Assembly (NCBI RefSeq): GCF_019097595.1
Contig: NC_080722.1
Span: 15,787,630-15,851,629, forward strand
Reading direction: 5' to 3'
Source of the DNA: Hemibagrus wyckioides
Taxonomy: Eukaryota > Chordata > Actinopteri > Siluriformes > Bagridae
Length of the DNA: 64,000 nt
Shown here in pieces: positions 43,561 to 62,223 of this stretch; the first letter of the stretch is position 1; each line of letters begins with the position of its first letter. Under the pieces are notes generated by a model, which was given only the letters and a program-made list of their open reading frames with translations, searched no databases and was not told where the DNA came from. Made by a program: the position numbers and the translations under genes.

Positions 43561-44559
43561 TCATTACTAAAAAACTGAAGGATTTTCAAAAACTATGAAC
43601 AACTCATGATCAAATTCCATTCAAATTCCAAGTCACTCTGATCTGTCTCCTGCAACTGTGGCCTGAATGTCACTTCTGAATGTAACATTCTATGTCCTAT
43701 ATGGACATGGTTCCCACCAGATCTATCACCTTCTCATTGCTGGCAGGATGATGCTCACTGATCCAGAAAGATGCAGAGACATTCAGCAAGAATGCAGTGT
43801 TGGACTGATGAAAACAGTAATGCACAATTCTATAACAAGAATTCATTCAATGCTATCACATGTTTGTGTTGCTATTGAGTAACTGTTATATTTAGTGAAT
43901 CAGAATATATACTGAACAAGTGGGCTAACAGAATATTTAAAAAATATTTAACATAAATACATAAGTTCGTTTTAAATCAAAGATCCAACAGTAATCCCCC
44001 AAATACCATTTAATGACATTTTAAAATTGTTTATTAAATGTTAGTATGCATGTTGTGATTATTATCCATGCACTAATGTTTTTGAATCCCAGTGATGTCA
44101 TCTATATTATCAACTATATTATCTTCTTTGACAGCGTAGTTGATTTAATGATTAATGCAATTCTTTTTTTATTGTATTACTTTTGAACATATGTAGAAAC
44201 TGTATAGACTTAAAGTAAGAGAATATAGTTCATTAAAATAATAGCTCATAATTGCTGATCTGCATTATGGGAACTGTATGTGAATGTGTAGGTGAATACA
44301 AGAGATGAACAGAAGCAAGGTATATTTCTATAATAAATGTAAATATAGACATATCTGAGTAAAAATTGTGCAAGCCATTAGGACAGAGGACAAATATAAC
44401 TTATTCCAACACAATATGGCGTATTTATTGCTCCTTCATCTTCACCAGTAACAAAAAATTGTAAGGTTGATGAAAACAAAATCTCAATATTTTTTGACAT
44501 TTTGCAGTTTGATATAAAAAACTCTTTTATGACTCCCTACAACAGCTCTTCATGTGAGG

Positions 44560-44690
44560 GAGATTAATTCATTTACCTTCAGTTTACAGTTTTCAGGGTT
44601 AGGGTCACAGGGCCTGTCCTCATAACACTGGGTGAAATGCATAACAATTCACCCTAGATGGAGCCAAGGCCCTATGGAAGATGACCCACA
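44560..44690 (-). repeat. Fragment of SINE-like repeat, reverse
   Basis: Diverged copy of the repeat at 12690-12905: a CTTCAGTTTACAGTTTTC head, then AGGGTCACAGGGCC and CACCCTAGATGGAGCC. Confidence 0.45.
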
Positions 44691-45519
44691 CATATGAATG
44701 ATCAACTTCCAGCTTAAGTTGTATTTTGCAGCAAAGTCTCTTGCATCAAAGCTTAACAATCATGCAGACCAGAATTGCTTGCCACACAGAACACAGCACA
44801 CAGAACTGACAGGAAGAGCACAACCTGGATCACTCCACAGAGTTCAGAACCTAAAAAAGCCTAAAACTCCTTGCCATGAATTCTAGTGCAACATCAGTGG
44901 ATCAACTGGCCTCCAGCCAGCAGGCAGTGTGACTGGCACCATTTTGAAAGAAATGCTATCAGAATCATAGAAGGAGCAGCTAGGGGTGATACTAAAAGCT
45001 GACTCCAGGGTATGTTATAAATTATGTCTTACTGCTCATCTTGGAGGGCCATCTGACTGTTGCCATCTAAGGGAAGCCAGTCATACCTACGAGGAACTCA
45101 ATGTTTAGTTCACTAGTGAGGACAAGTCAGTTGTACCTAGAAAGATTTAAGGCCTGGATTTACAAACAATGCTATCGTACTTCACATCTGTTTGTAGCTA
45201 CTTGTGTATAAGATACATATGAACACAATTTAAGGCTTGGAGAAGAAGATCTCCAGTTCCTTCCACAGGTGGCTGGGTATTCTATGCAACCTAAGAACAG
45301 CTCAGCTTTATATTGGTGGAACAGTACAAATAAATCCAGACAGATAGGAAGTGGAGGACACAAGACCCAGCAAGTTGGTGTTATCAGGGACACTGCTGAG
45401 GCACAAGACAATAGTGGGGTATGTGGGAAGCTCCCCCAAGCCTCAATGGGACAAGATCCAGGGCAAAGACAGATAAAGACAAGAGGAGTACACTTGCTTT
45501 GAAAGGAGCCAAGTTGGAC

Positions 45520-45990
45520 AAGATGGGAGAAGTATAAGCAGGTGCTTAAAGCAGCGCCAGAAAGATTTGCGGTACAGCTACAGCAAGCACCACATTTTTG
45601 GTTTGTAGGTTTTTGGTTAATAGCTTGTTGCAGAATATAGCAATGTTTCACAGACTCCCTGATATCCAGACCTCAGTTGGTGTGCCTATAACACTGTGTC
45701 TCAGAACAGGCGGTATGCAGCACAGGAGCTCCACAGGAGTGTCATTAAGACAGGAGGTGCAATCAGACTGAACAAACTTAGAAAGCTAAACTTGTAATTG
45801 AGACCAACTTAGATTCCCTAGAAGAGGACGGGTTAAGCTGCTGCTCATCCTAGACAATGTTTCGCACCCTCTCCATGACTATCTAAGTGTCAGCCTAGCA
45901 CCTTCAGCCCTAGACTGATCAATCCAAGCTGCAGCAAAGAGCAGCGGGCCTTCACACCTAATGTCTATATCTATTTTATCTGATTTGTAA
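45520..45990 (+). mobile_element. Probable end of a non-LTR retrotransposon ORF (degenerate)
   Basis: Near 45850-45950 the plus strand reads like the C-terminal part of L2/CR1-type ORF2 proteins (a DN-x-HPLHD-type motif followed by a basic, serine-rich stretch), broken by stops and shifts. The assignment is by eye and weak. Confidence 0.35.
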
Positions 45991-46533
45991 TTAAATGAAG
46001 AAACAAATATCATTTTTATTACAAAGACATCTGGATTTTGGTTGGATCTCTAAATTGTTTTAATGAAAATTATATGAAATTATAAATGAAATATAAAATT
46101 TATATCAAATTACATAAAGCCGCCAGTGTCACCTTTTATTAACACATCCAGTGAATTTAATAAGTTAATGGGCCTTCACATCACTGTTTTAGAGCCCTGT
46201 AGTCATTTAATTGGCTATTAATTAGCTTAGTCAGGAAAGAGCTTTCAACACAGTAAATTGAAGATTGTTGACATGCACAAGACAAGTAATGGATATAAAA
46301 GAATTAATCAGGGTATCATTCTATATATCAGGCACAATGAGGGAACAATAAAATTTAAAAAGCAGATAATAGAGCATATATATTGAGACTGCCATACTTC
46401 AGTTAATTCTGCATTGTCTAGTTTCTAAGTCATATGTTTGACACTGCCTCCATATCAAGCTTTTTGGAAGCAAAAAGAAACCTTCCTGATACCAACCCAC
46501 AAAATGCAGTGCCCCAAACAGCCAGTTAAGTCA

Positions 46534-47632
46534 AGTAGCTTTTATTGTCATTTTAACCATATATAGCTGACACAGTACATAGTGAAGTGAAATAACATTT
46601 CTCCAGGACCATGGTGCTACATAAAACAACACAGAGCCAAGGACTAAAGAGTAAGTTGTCCTAGCCACCTAAAGTGCAAAGTGTGCAGCCTAGTGCAAAC
46701 AGTGCAAGACATGGACAGTGCAAACAAACAATACAATATGCTACAGGACATATAACTAAAATAGTGCCGCCCATACTGCATTGGCATTGTGCAAATAAGA
46801 GATTAGTAAACAGTAAGAGGGTTGTAAACATGTGTACACTGTCAGTAACAGCATTGAATTTTGATGTGCAAAACAGCTTAAAAATGTCTGTGCATAAACA
46901 GCATATTATTAGTGTTAATATGGATGATGTAAACATAGATTATATCATAGATTATATTGAATGAGTGTGTTTGTTGCACAGTGAGGGCCTGAATGCTTCT
47001 GTACCTTTTTCCAGATGGCAGGAGGGTGAAAAGTGAATGTGAGGGGTGTGTGGGTCATCCACAATGCTGTTGGCTTTGCGGATGCAGTGTGTGGTGTAAA
47101 AGTCTGTAGTAGAGGGAAGAGAGACTCAAATTATCTTCTCAGCTGTCCTCACTATCCGCTGCAGGGTCTTGTGATTTGGGTGCAGTTCCTAAATCAGGCA
47201 GTTATGCAGCTGCTCAGGATGCTCTCGATGGTCCCTCTGTAGAACATGGTCACGATGGGGGAAGGGAGATGGGCTTTCCTCAGCCTTCGAAGGAAGTAGA
47301 GATGCTGCTGGGACCAGGTGAAGTTCTCCGCCAGATGACGACCAAGGAATTTGATGCTCTTGACGATCTCTACTGTGGATCCACCGATGTTCAGTGGAAA
47401 ATGATCACATGGTGTTCTTCTGAAGTCAACGTCCAGAGACAGCTTATTGGCTCTACACCAGGCTGTTAGCTATTGCACCTCCTCTCTGTATGCTGACTCG
47501 TTGTCCTTGCTGATGAGACTCACCACGATCGTGTCATCGGCTAACTTGATAATGTGGTTCAATCTGTGCATTGCATCACAGTTGTGAGTCAGCAGAGTGA
47601 GCAGCAGTGGGCTGAGCACACAACCCTAGTTC
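46534..47632 (-). mobile_element. Degenerate L2/CR1-like LINE, reverse transcriptase remnant
   Basis: Read on the minus strand from 47632 downward, the frame can be followed with breaks through part of a reverse transcriptase: the catalytic box appears as LADDT (normally FADDT) near 47550, followed by AYREEVQ and a W-C-R-A-N-x-L-S-L motif, then the C-terminal region with LYFLRR-type and TAEKI-type sequence. The 3' untranslated part (46534-46980) has the phrase AAGTAGCTTTTATTGTCATT, common to such fish LINEs. It is 5'-truncated, as is usual. Confidence 0.75.
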
Positions 47633-47633
47633 T

Positions 47634-48068
47634 AATGGCACCAGCTTTGGGTAATATTCACATCGACCACCAGAATGGGGACAAATGTGACCTCTGAAAT
47701 TTTGAATAGGGCATGGTTGTTGGTGGCAGAGTAACTCTGGTAATCACTCTGCATAATTATGGGGAGCAGAAGTGCATCTCAGAATGCACAACTCTTTCAT
47801 TCTTGATGCGGTTGGGCTACAACAACAGAAGACCATGTCAGGTTTCACTTCTGTCAGGCAAAAATAGAAAGCTGAGGCTGCAGTGGAGCTTACCGAAAGT
47901 TGGGCGGTTGAAGACTGGAAAATCATAGCCTAGTCTTAATCTCTCCTTGTGGTGATCGCAAGATCAGAATTTAGCACAAACTGCATGAATCCATGGAACC
48001 AACCTGCCTTGTGTTTTCAGTCCAGGCTGGTGGAGGTGGTGCAATGGTGTGGGGAATGTTTTCTTTTT
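47634..48068 (+). mobile_element. Tc1-like transposase remnant
   Basis: The plus strand keeps part of a Tc1 transposase (47713-47928 is open): a TLVITLHN-like helix, GEQKCISECT, then LMRLGYNNRRP, GKNRKLRLQWS and, after a shift, WKIIA and a KLHESMEPTC-type stretch. These match the second helix-turn-helix (Tc3-type) and the start of the DDE domain. The 3' half was lost or replaced by the ATT microsatellite that follows. Confidence 0.8.
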
Positions 48069-48087
48069 TGTGTAATTGATAAACCCA

Positions 48088-48153
<66 letters not shown>
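48088..48153. repeat. ATT trinucleotide microsatellite
   Basis: About 21 perfect ATT units, just after the Tc1 remnant. The open frames through it (poly-Y, poly-I, poly-N) are meaningless. Confidence 0.97.
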
Positions 48154-48495
48154 TCTCAGATTCATTGCCACCTTTATGGTGTTCATAAGGCTTTTCATAC
48201 ATCTTCGCAAATATCCCTAAACAGACAGTTCCGCTGTTTTTCCTCAAGGGGGCGCTCGTGATTAAATTGACGCATTAAACTATTTATATTGTAGTGATAG
48301 ATTGATGGTTAATACATAGCAGCTAACGTCCAATTGTTTTTTTTGCATCCTAAAAGAAGAGCAATGTGTATATAAAAGGCTAAAATTACAGAACTCGCCT
48401 GATCCCTGATATCATGGTCTGATTTTCGGTTTATTGACAATATTAGAGTTTCTTTAAGATTAGGGTACTTGGTAGTTAATGCTTTTTGTTTTCAG

Positions 48496-48534
48496 TTTTC
48501 AGACAGTGACAGTGTACATGACATCACTATACAG
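48496..48534 (+). other. Exon-like segment upstream of l3mbtl2
   Basis: A 39-nt segment with an upstream acceptor (TTGTTTTCAG) and a consensus donor (CAG|GTAAGT). It is open in one frame (FSDSDSVHDITIQ) and ends in phase 0, which would fit the l3mbtl2 exon at 50524. It has no ATG in frame upstream, so it is either a 5' UTR exon or an internal exon of an alternative N-terminus. Confidence 0.3.
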
Positions 48535-49101
48535 GTAAGTACATGAGCCTTCTGAGGAGAAAATATGTAAACTGTCTGTTTAACAGTTTATATCCAAACA
48601 ATTTGAACATTCCAGGTGCATTTAATGGTGTTGCAGGTGTTGCATCAATTTCATCTATTAAACAGTTAATTGCATCTTCTCAGACTTGATCGTTTGCATG
48701 TTAATGTTCGAGTTATTGTTTATATGTGCTTTATTAAGCTAATGACGTATACCAGACGACATTTGTTTACATTTTTATAACACAAGAAACAAAGAAAATA
48801 TTGACACCACAGTGATTGAGAAGGGTGGAATATACTAGTGTGTAGGAGCACAATTACCAAAACAAACAAATAATAAACAATAATAAACAGAGACCCGAAA
48901 AAAAGCGGGGAATAAAAACACCCATTTATATCAGATTCACATTCATTATAAATACATATAATTTTTAAATACATTATAATTTTTAATCATTGGGAAGTAC
49001 TTGTAGGTTGCACTGATTAATCTAAAGCGAAAATAACGTCGTAAAATGTTTTTTGAGAGAAACTGCTGAGGCCAACACAAGCACAAGAAGAAAATGATGA
49101 C

Positions 49102-49173
49102 AGGTTCCACCGAGATTTGAACTCGGATCGCTGGATTCAGAGTCCAGAGTGCTAACCATTACACCATGGAACC
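49102..49173 (-). tRNA. tRNA-Gln (anticodon CUG)
   Basis: The minus strand (49173 to 49102) folds into a full cloverleaf: 7-bp acceptor stem (GGTTCCA/TGGAACC), D arm with TGGTTAGCA, anticodon loop ACTCTGAATC with anticodon CTG, and T arm GAGTTCAAATCTC. Length is 72 nt including the discriminator T; CCA is not encoded, as expected for a eukaryote. A TTTT stop signal for RNA polymerase III follows at 49094-49091. It is nearly identical to human tRNA-Gln-CTG. It lies 0.74 kb upstream of l3mbtl2 on the opposite strand. Confidence 0.97.
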
Positions 49174-49708
49174 ACAGTGGTGGCGTGTGCACTGCTTCAC
49201 GAGTTTATGCAAAACAACAACAAGCTTAAGTTCATCAATTACAATGTTATGATTATATATAATTGTTTTTATTAATTTATTAATCATTTTTATTAATTTA
49301 AATGTCAATGCGTGCTATTTGCCCAGTTACAGCTACAGGTTTGCATGGGGCGCTTGAACGGTGGTGTAGCAGTTTATCTCCACTTAGGGGCAGTAGTGTG
49401 TCTTTCGACATGAAGGCCTCAATACCAAAAAGGCATAGAAGAAGCGTGTAAGCGTCTGAATGTTAGTTTTTTGTTTTGAAAAACATAGATATTATTTGGT
49501 TTAATATTTTAATGGGTTGAAGTTTTGGGGTGTTTTTGCTCGTTTGGTTTATTTGTGAGACCTTAATTGTTTTTTATCACTCCTGGAGTGAATGCCTGGT
49601 ATGTTGTGTTGCAAAACATGTGCTGCTGAAATGTATGGCATACAGTAATGATGGTTGGATCTTGCATGCATGCATGCATATAGATAGGTAGGTAGGTAGG
49701 TAGGTAGG

Positions 49709-49777
<69 letters not shown>

Positions 49778-49909
49778 TTTAGTAACAAATAATATACTCA
49801 CTTATTTACTGTTATTTATTTCTGATATACTTTCAGGGGGAAATGATTTGACTCTGCTGATTTAGAGAGTCTGCAATATTCACCAACTAACGCCTGTAAA
49901 TGCCCCAAA
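49174..49909. promoter_or_regulatory. l3mbtl2: l3mbtl2 upstream region
   Basis: Holds the presumed l3mbtl2 promoter (a less AT-rich part at about 49320-49460) and a GATA microsatellite. A good splice acceptor (TACTTTCAG, ending 49846) just before the THAP coding exon suggests that the 5' UTR may be spliced from an upstream exon. Confidence 0.4.
49664..49776. repeat. Compound GCAT/GGTA/GATA tetranucleotide microsatellite
   Basis: Four GCAT units, then about 6 GGTA-type units, then about 17 GATA units in a row. A typical hypervariable tetranucleotide array in fish. Confidence 0.95.
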
Positions 49910-57440
<7,531 letters not shown>

Positions 57441-57902
57441 ATCACTAGACTGGATTGGGTACCTGGGTTCACAGATTACATCAAAACTGTGTACTGATGT
57501 GCTGGTGGACATTAAATGAACACTGTCCTCCTTCAGTGCCAAAATACTAAACTCCTGAGCAAAACACTTGCATTGTGCATTTTGTATACTAATTTTTTGT
57601 TTTGTTTTTTTATACCCTTTTCCTCCCACACACTACTAAATGTAGTTTTCTGCCAGTTAATATCAATAAATGAACACTACTTTCATCATAACTGTGATAA
57701 ATGAACAGGAAATAATGAAACAAATGAAAACAGGCTAAACATTACAAAAGTACATCATGTTAAGATTTAAAAGATAACATTTAATAATAGTTCATGAAAT
57801 ATGAAATATTTGTGTACTATTCATTGTGAAATAAAGCAAAATATTGTTAAATACTTGATTTAGAAATATCATAAATAATACTTCTCTTAGAGATAGTTAT
57901 AA
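57441..57902. other. Tail-to-tail l3mbtl2/chadl intergenic region
   Basis: Only 462 bp separate the stop codons of the convergent genes. A plus-strand AATAAA (57665-57670) suits l3mbtl2. A minus-strand ATTAAA (57785-57780) could serve chadl. The two 3' UTRs may come close to or overlap each other. Confidence 0.55.
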
Positions 57903-60900
57903 TCACACAGACCTTTGGCTCTTAGCACTAGGCTTCTGTGCCAAGCGGGATTTTGTATTCTTGTGTGTTTTGGGCTTAGCTTGAATTGTTTTGATGACTT
58001 TTGGTGTACGGGGAAGGGCTGGTCTCGGTTTTGTGCTCTTTGGTACTTTGGGGATCTTCAGGTTTTGAGAAAGAGAAGGTCCTTGTCCTGGACAGCTCTT
58101 AAAAACATGAATGTCCTTGACTCTTTGGCCTTTGAGCTCAGGTGGATAACCACATTTGGCCCTTACTTTCAGGTTGACCCTCTCTAGCCATCTGCAGAAA
58201 AAGTTAAATTTTTTTAATGTAAAATGCTGTGCATGCACATATAAATGTATTATAAATGTTATAATAGGCTGATGATTACATATATAGATCACAGAACCAA
58301 ACAAATGTACACACCCTGGATTAGTATGCCTTAAATCACACATGCTGGTATTCAGCACCCTCTAAAGGTCTTTATTTTATTTTTTCTGTTGGAGACATTT
58401 GGGTTTAAGCTCAAAACATGAATATGAGGTGATGGATCAGCATTTCACTTTCCATTTCCTCACATTTATATATTTAGAGGTGTTAAACAACTTAGATGGG
58501 GTGAAATACTGCTCAGTTAGGTTTAGGTCCTGTGATTGACTTGACCAGTGGAAAACCTTCCGATTTTTTTCCGCTTTTAAAGTCCTTTGTTGTGATGGCA
58601 GTGTGTTTTGGATCATTGTCTTGCTGCGTGATAAAGGTTCTCCCAATTAGACCAGATGGATTTCTTAATAAATTGGAAGACAGAATGTTTCTGTAGACTT
58701 CGGAATTCATTCTGCTGCTACCCGCTGCTAGCTCGTTTTAGAAGCAGCCATGCAAGCCCAAGCCATGACACTACCTCTTCTGTGCTTGACCAATGAGCTT
58801 GTTTTGAATCATGAGCAGATTGTTTCTGTCTCAAAACTTGGCCTTTCCATTATTTTGGTAGAGGTTAATCTTGGTTCCATAACTTTAGTGGCTCATCTCC
58901 CTATTTCTCTGCAAATTCCAATCTGTCCTGATTTGCATCTTGTGGTATGGTCTCTGTATTTATGCTCTCCAAGTTTTCTTCAAATGGTGCAGTGATACCT
59001 TCACTTTCTGCTGTTTTGGGGTTTTACTACACAGCTCTTACAATGTTTCATCAACTGAAATTCTGATTTTGGCCGTGTTATTCCAATACCTTTAGAGAGG
59101 ACTGTTTGTTGGAGCCTAAGGAGCTTATCTAACTTTCTTGTTTATTTTTATTTTTATACACAAGTGTGTTAAAAAGTATTATAAAACCTTTTTGCAGAGG
59201 AGATGAAACACACCATTTTGAAAAGTTGCCACACGCAAATGATTTGGTACCAAGATCAAAAATTGCTTCCCCACCAATGGATAGGTCTTCTCATAATGTT
59301 AGGTAATGTTTAAATAGTGAAATAAAGAGAACATCTTACTTGCGCAGAGGTAGCAGTGGGCAGTCGCATAGTAGTGGATTCTCTGCCAAATTAATGACCT
59401 CAAGCCCTGTAAGGGGACTAAAGTCAGGCACATCCTCAAGCTTGTTGCCCTCCAATAAAAGACTCTGTAGTCCAGAGCCAAGGCCTGCAAGTGAATCCTT
59501 GGACATCTATACATAAATTAGAAACAAATAGTTTTTAATTTATCATAGGAGGAATGCTTAGGCAATATAAAATTAAGAGCAGATTAATGTAAATGAAAAG
59601 CAATAGAGTAATTACAGTGTGCTACAAGATAAGTGTTTTATACCTATAGCAAAGCTGAAGTACATGAATACAATTTGCATTTCAAGTGGGTAATTTTGTA
59701 CTTGAGTCTCACCTTTTCTAAGCTCATGTTATTGAGATAGAGATGTTTCAAAGAGGCTGCAACAGGAAGAAAAGCTTCAGCCCCAATCCAGCGAATAGGA
59801 TTGAGGGACAAGTTAAGCTCTGTCAAGCTACTTGTTTTTGTAAAGGCATTAGTTGGCACTTCCATAAGTTTGTTGTTGCCCAAGTGCAGTGTAGCAAGGT
59901 CAGATGCCGGGTCAAAGGCCCCAGAAGCAATGTTTGTAATATTATTCTTGGTGAGAAAAAGACTCCTCAGTTTCTCAGCACCTGTCAGGATTCCCTTCTC
60001 AAGCTTAGTGATGGCATTGTTCTCCAAGTGTAGAGCCAGCAAGCCAGGCAGCAGTTTAAAAGCTCCTTTGGGAAACTGTTTAAATTGATTCTTCTCTACA
60101 TGAAGGTAGGTGAGCTGGGGTAGACCCTTAAACACATCTGGGCTCAGTGAGGTGAGGTAATTTTCCGAAAGATAGAGGTAGACCAAACCTTTCATACCAC
60201 TGAAGGCCCCACTTTCCAGTTCATGGATTTTACAGCGCTGCAGATGAAGCGAAACCACTACTGGCAGGCCTGGGAAACTGTTAGAAGCAATGTAATGGAA
60301 GTGATTATCACGTAAGTCCAGCAAGCGTGTGTCTGGAGAGAAGCCTCGTGGTATTTTGGTGTGACCCATCTTCTCACAGGATGTGTGATTGTTTTCAGTC
60401 TAAGGTTAAATATAAAAACATAGAAAACAATGAATTGTTTAATTAATAAAAATAGAGAACTTAACGTGAAGAAATATTCACACTATGATGAAGCTCTTAC
60501 TTCACAAATACAGTTGTCTGGGCATTTGACCTTGTCACCAGGTGGGTTTGTCGGTGGTGGTGGAAGTCTTCTCTGTTCTTCCAGCTCAGCTTTCAGCATG
60601 GCCTCATGACTCTGGCAGCGCAAATCAGCAGGTTGCACTGCATCAAGGTTTTCATCAGACAGGTGGGGTGGACCACTACAAGTTCCTACGAGGCGTACCC
60701 GCTCCTGCATTGCCCACTCTCGCAGTGGACGCAGGTAGCAGCTGCAGTAGATTGGGTTGCCTGCAAGGTTGAGACGAGTCAGCTTAGGTGAGCCAGCTGC
60801 CAGAGGCTGCAAGATACGAAGCTGGTTATGGCTGAGGTCAAGATGCGTGAGCTTGGGTGAGAGCAAAACAGCTGACACAGAAAAATCCTGCAGGGAGTTG

Positions 60901-61875
60901 TGATCCAAAAACAGGTGCGTAAGCTTGGCCATAGTCACTACCTCCTCTCCAAGATAGGTCATGGGATTGTAACTCAAGTCTAGGCGTGTCAGGGAGGGGA
61001 GTCTATAGAGAAAAACATAAAAAAAACTTTTTCTCTCAACTCTGACTGATATGTTCTTCAACATTTTTTCCAACAACTTTCAGGGGCACAAAATTAGATT
61101 AAGCTCACCTTGTCATGGTATCAGTAGGGAAAAACTGGAGCTCGTTGTTATCAATGCTGAGACGGGTAAGAGTGAAGAGGCCAGCAAAGGCTTCAATGTC
61201 AAGGTAATTGAGTGAGTTGTGACTGAGCCGTAACCAGTTGATGTTCTGCAGGCCCTGAAAAGCCATATTCGGTATGTATACCAGCTGGTTGTGAGTGATG
61301 GAGAGGAGGTTAAGAAACCCCAGCTGTGCAAAAGCTCCAGGCTGGATCTCTTCTATTCTGTTGTGATCAATGATGAGCTGCTTCAGTGAGGAGAGCCCAT
61401 CAAATGACTCCTGTAATTTAAATGAACAGTAGCAAAGAGCTTCATATTAACATAAACTATGCACCAAATGTGGTCCATATAGAAAATAAATCTGGTCTTG
61501 TAAATGAGCAGTGCTTATCTCACTTGATACAAAATATCGATGTTGTTGTAGGCCAAGTTGAGAAAGACCAAGCGCCCAAGGCTGCGGAAAGCTCCTTCTC
61601 GCACTTTTTGGATGCCAGTGTTTTGGAGAGTCAAGTGGGTGAGGTATGGTGTATGTTTGAATGCTCCTGTAGGAAGCTCTTGTATGTTATTACCTCTCAG
61701 GTCCAACTTAACCGTGATCTGGGAAGTGCACACACAGTATACAATGGTTTATTACATGGAATTTTAGCTAACATCTTAGTTTTGTTACACAGTTTACATT
61801 ATACAGTGGGGATACACTGGGCTTTAGGAGGCAGAGTTGCCCTACAATTTCATCGTGCCAGCAATGTGGGAACAG

Positions 61876-61937
<62 letters not shown>

Positions 61938-61950
61938 GTCTATCTGTCTA

Positions 61951-61981
<31 letters not shown>

Positions 61982-62223
61982 GCAGTTAGGCTTGGATATT
62001 CAATCCTATTATAAGACCCCAATTTAACTCCTCCATCAGTATGTTAATCATATTTATTTACCTCATCAATGGTGGGTGGAACCTCAGTCAGATTCTTCTT
62101 GACACAAGCCACTGTAAGTTGAATGCTGTCACACATGCAGAATTTGGGACATTTTCCTGACTTTACTTCTCGAATGCAGAGGAAAAACAATACTATTATG
62201 GTCCAGGTAGGAAGGAGATGCAT
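57903..62223 (-). CDS. chadl: Chondroadherin-like protein (secreted small leucine-rich repeat protein)
   Basis: Seven coding exons on the minus strand: 62062-62223, 61524-61718, 61109-61410, 60501-61002, 59713-60399, 59340-59506, 57903-58191; 2304 nt, 767 aa (human about 762). A signal peptide (about 1-22, IIVLFFLC core) is followed by a Cys-rich LRR N-cap (CPKFCMC), a first LRR block closed by an LRRCT ([15 protein letters not shown]), then a second N-cap (KCPDNCIC) and a second LRR block closed by [15 protein letters not shown]. The two-block layout is the hallmark of CHADL, which binds collagen and limits fibril formation in cartilage (known from mammals). The tail after the last cap is strongly basic, rich in Lys, Pro and Thr. 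Exon phases close exactly. An untranslated first exon may end at a donor near 62602. Confidence 0.95.
58430..59010 (-). mobile_element. Tc1-like transposon remnant in chadl intron 6
   Basis: On the minus strand there is the [10 protein letters not shown] motif of Tc1 transposases (58590-58625), preceded by [16 protein letters not shown] sequence (58770-58735) and followed by a [13 protein letters not shown] segment in a shifted frame. These surround the second Asp of the DDE triad. The frame is broken repeatedly. The family differs from the copies at 6192 and 19381. Confidence 0.8.
61875..61982. repeat. TATC/TGTC tetranucleotide microsatellite in chadl intron 1
   Basis: About 27 tandem tetranucleotide units, mostly CTAT changing to CTGT at the right end, between the first two coding exons of chadl. 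Confidence 0.96.

Larger units (their letters stand above)
42781..49101. other. ep300-l3mbtl2 intergenic region, repeat-rich
   Basis: No complete protein gene was found. In order: tRNA-like SINE (43330-43560), reverse SINE-like copy (44560-44690), LINE-like tail (about 45520-45990), LINE remnant in reverse (46534-47632), Tc1 fossil (47634-48068), ATT microsatellite (48088-48153) and a 39-nt exon-like segment (48496-48534). The rest is AT-rich and featureless. Confidence 0.65.

Noticed and set aside
43667..43882. 71-aa plus-strand frame
   Set aside because: No family resemblance, no promoter or splice context.
45172..45651. 159-aa open frame on the minus strand
   Set aside because: No domain, no splice partners and no recognisable similarity; lies in a repeat-derived region.
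48076..48261. Open frames with poly-Ile, poly-Tyr or poly-Asn
   Set aside because: Translation of the ATT microsatellite.
49549..49801. Frames with repeated SIYL/YLPT
   Set aside because: Translation of the GATA/GGTA microsatellite.
61875..61982. Regular direct repeats that could suggest a CRISPR-like or minisatellite array
   Set aside because: Unit is only 4 bp with no spacers; a simple microsatellite in a vertebrate intron.
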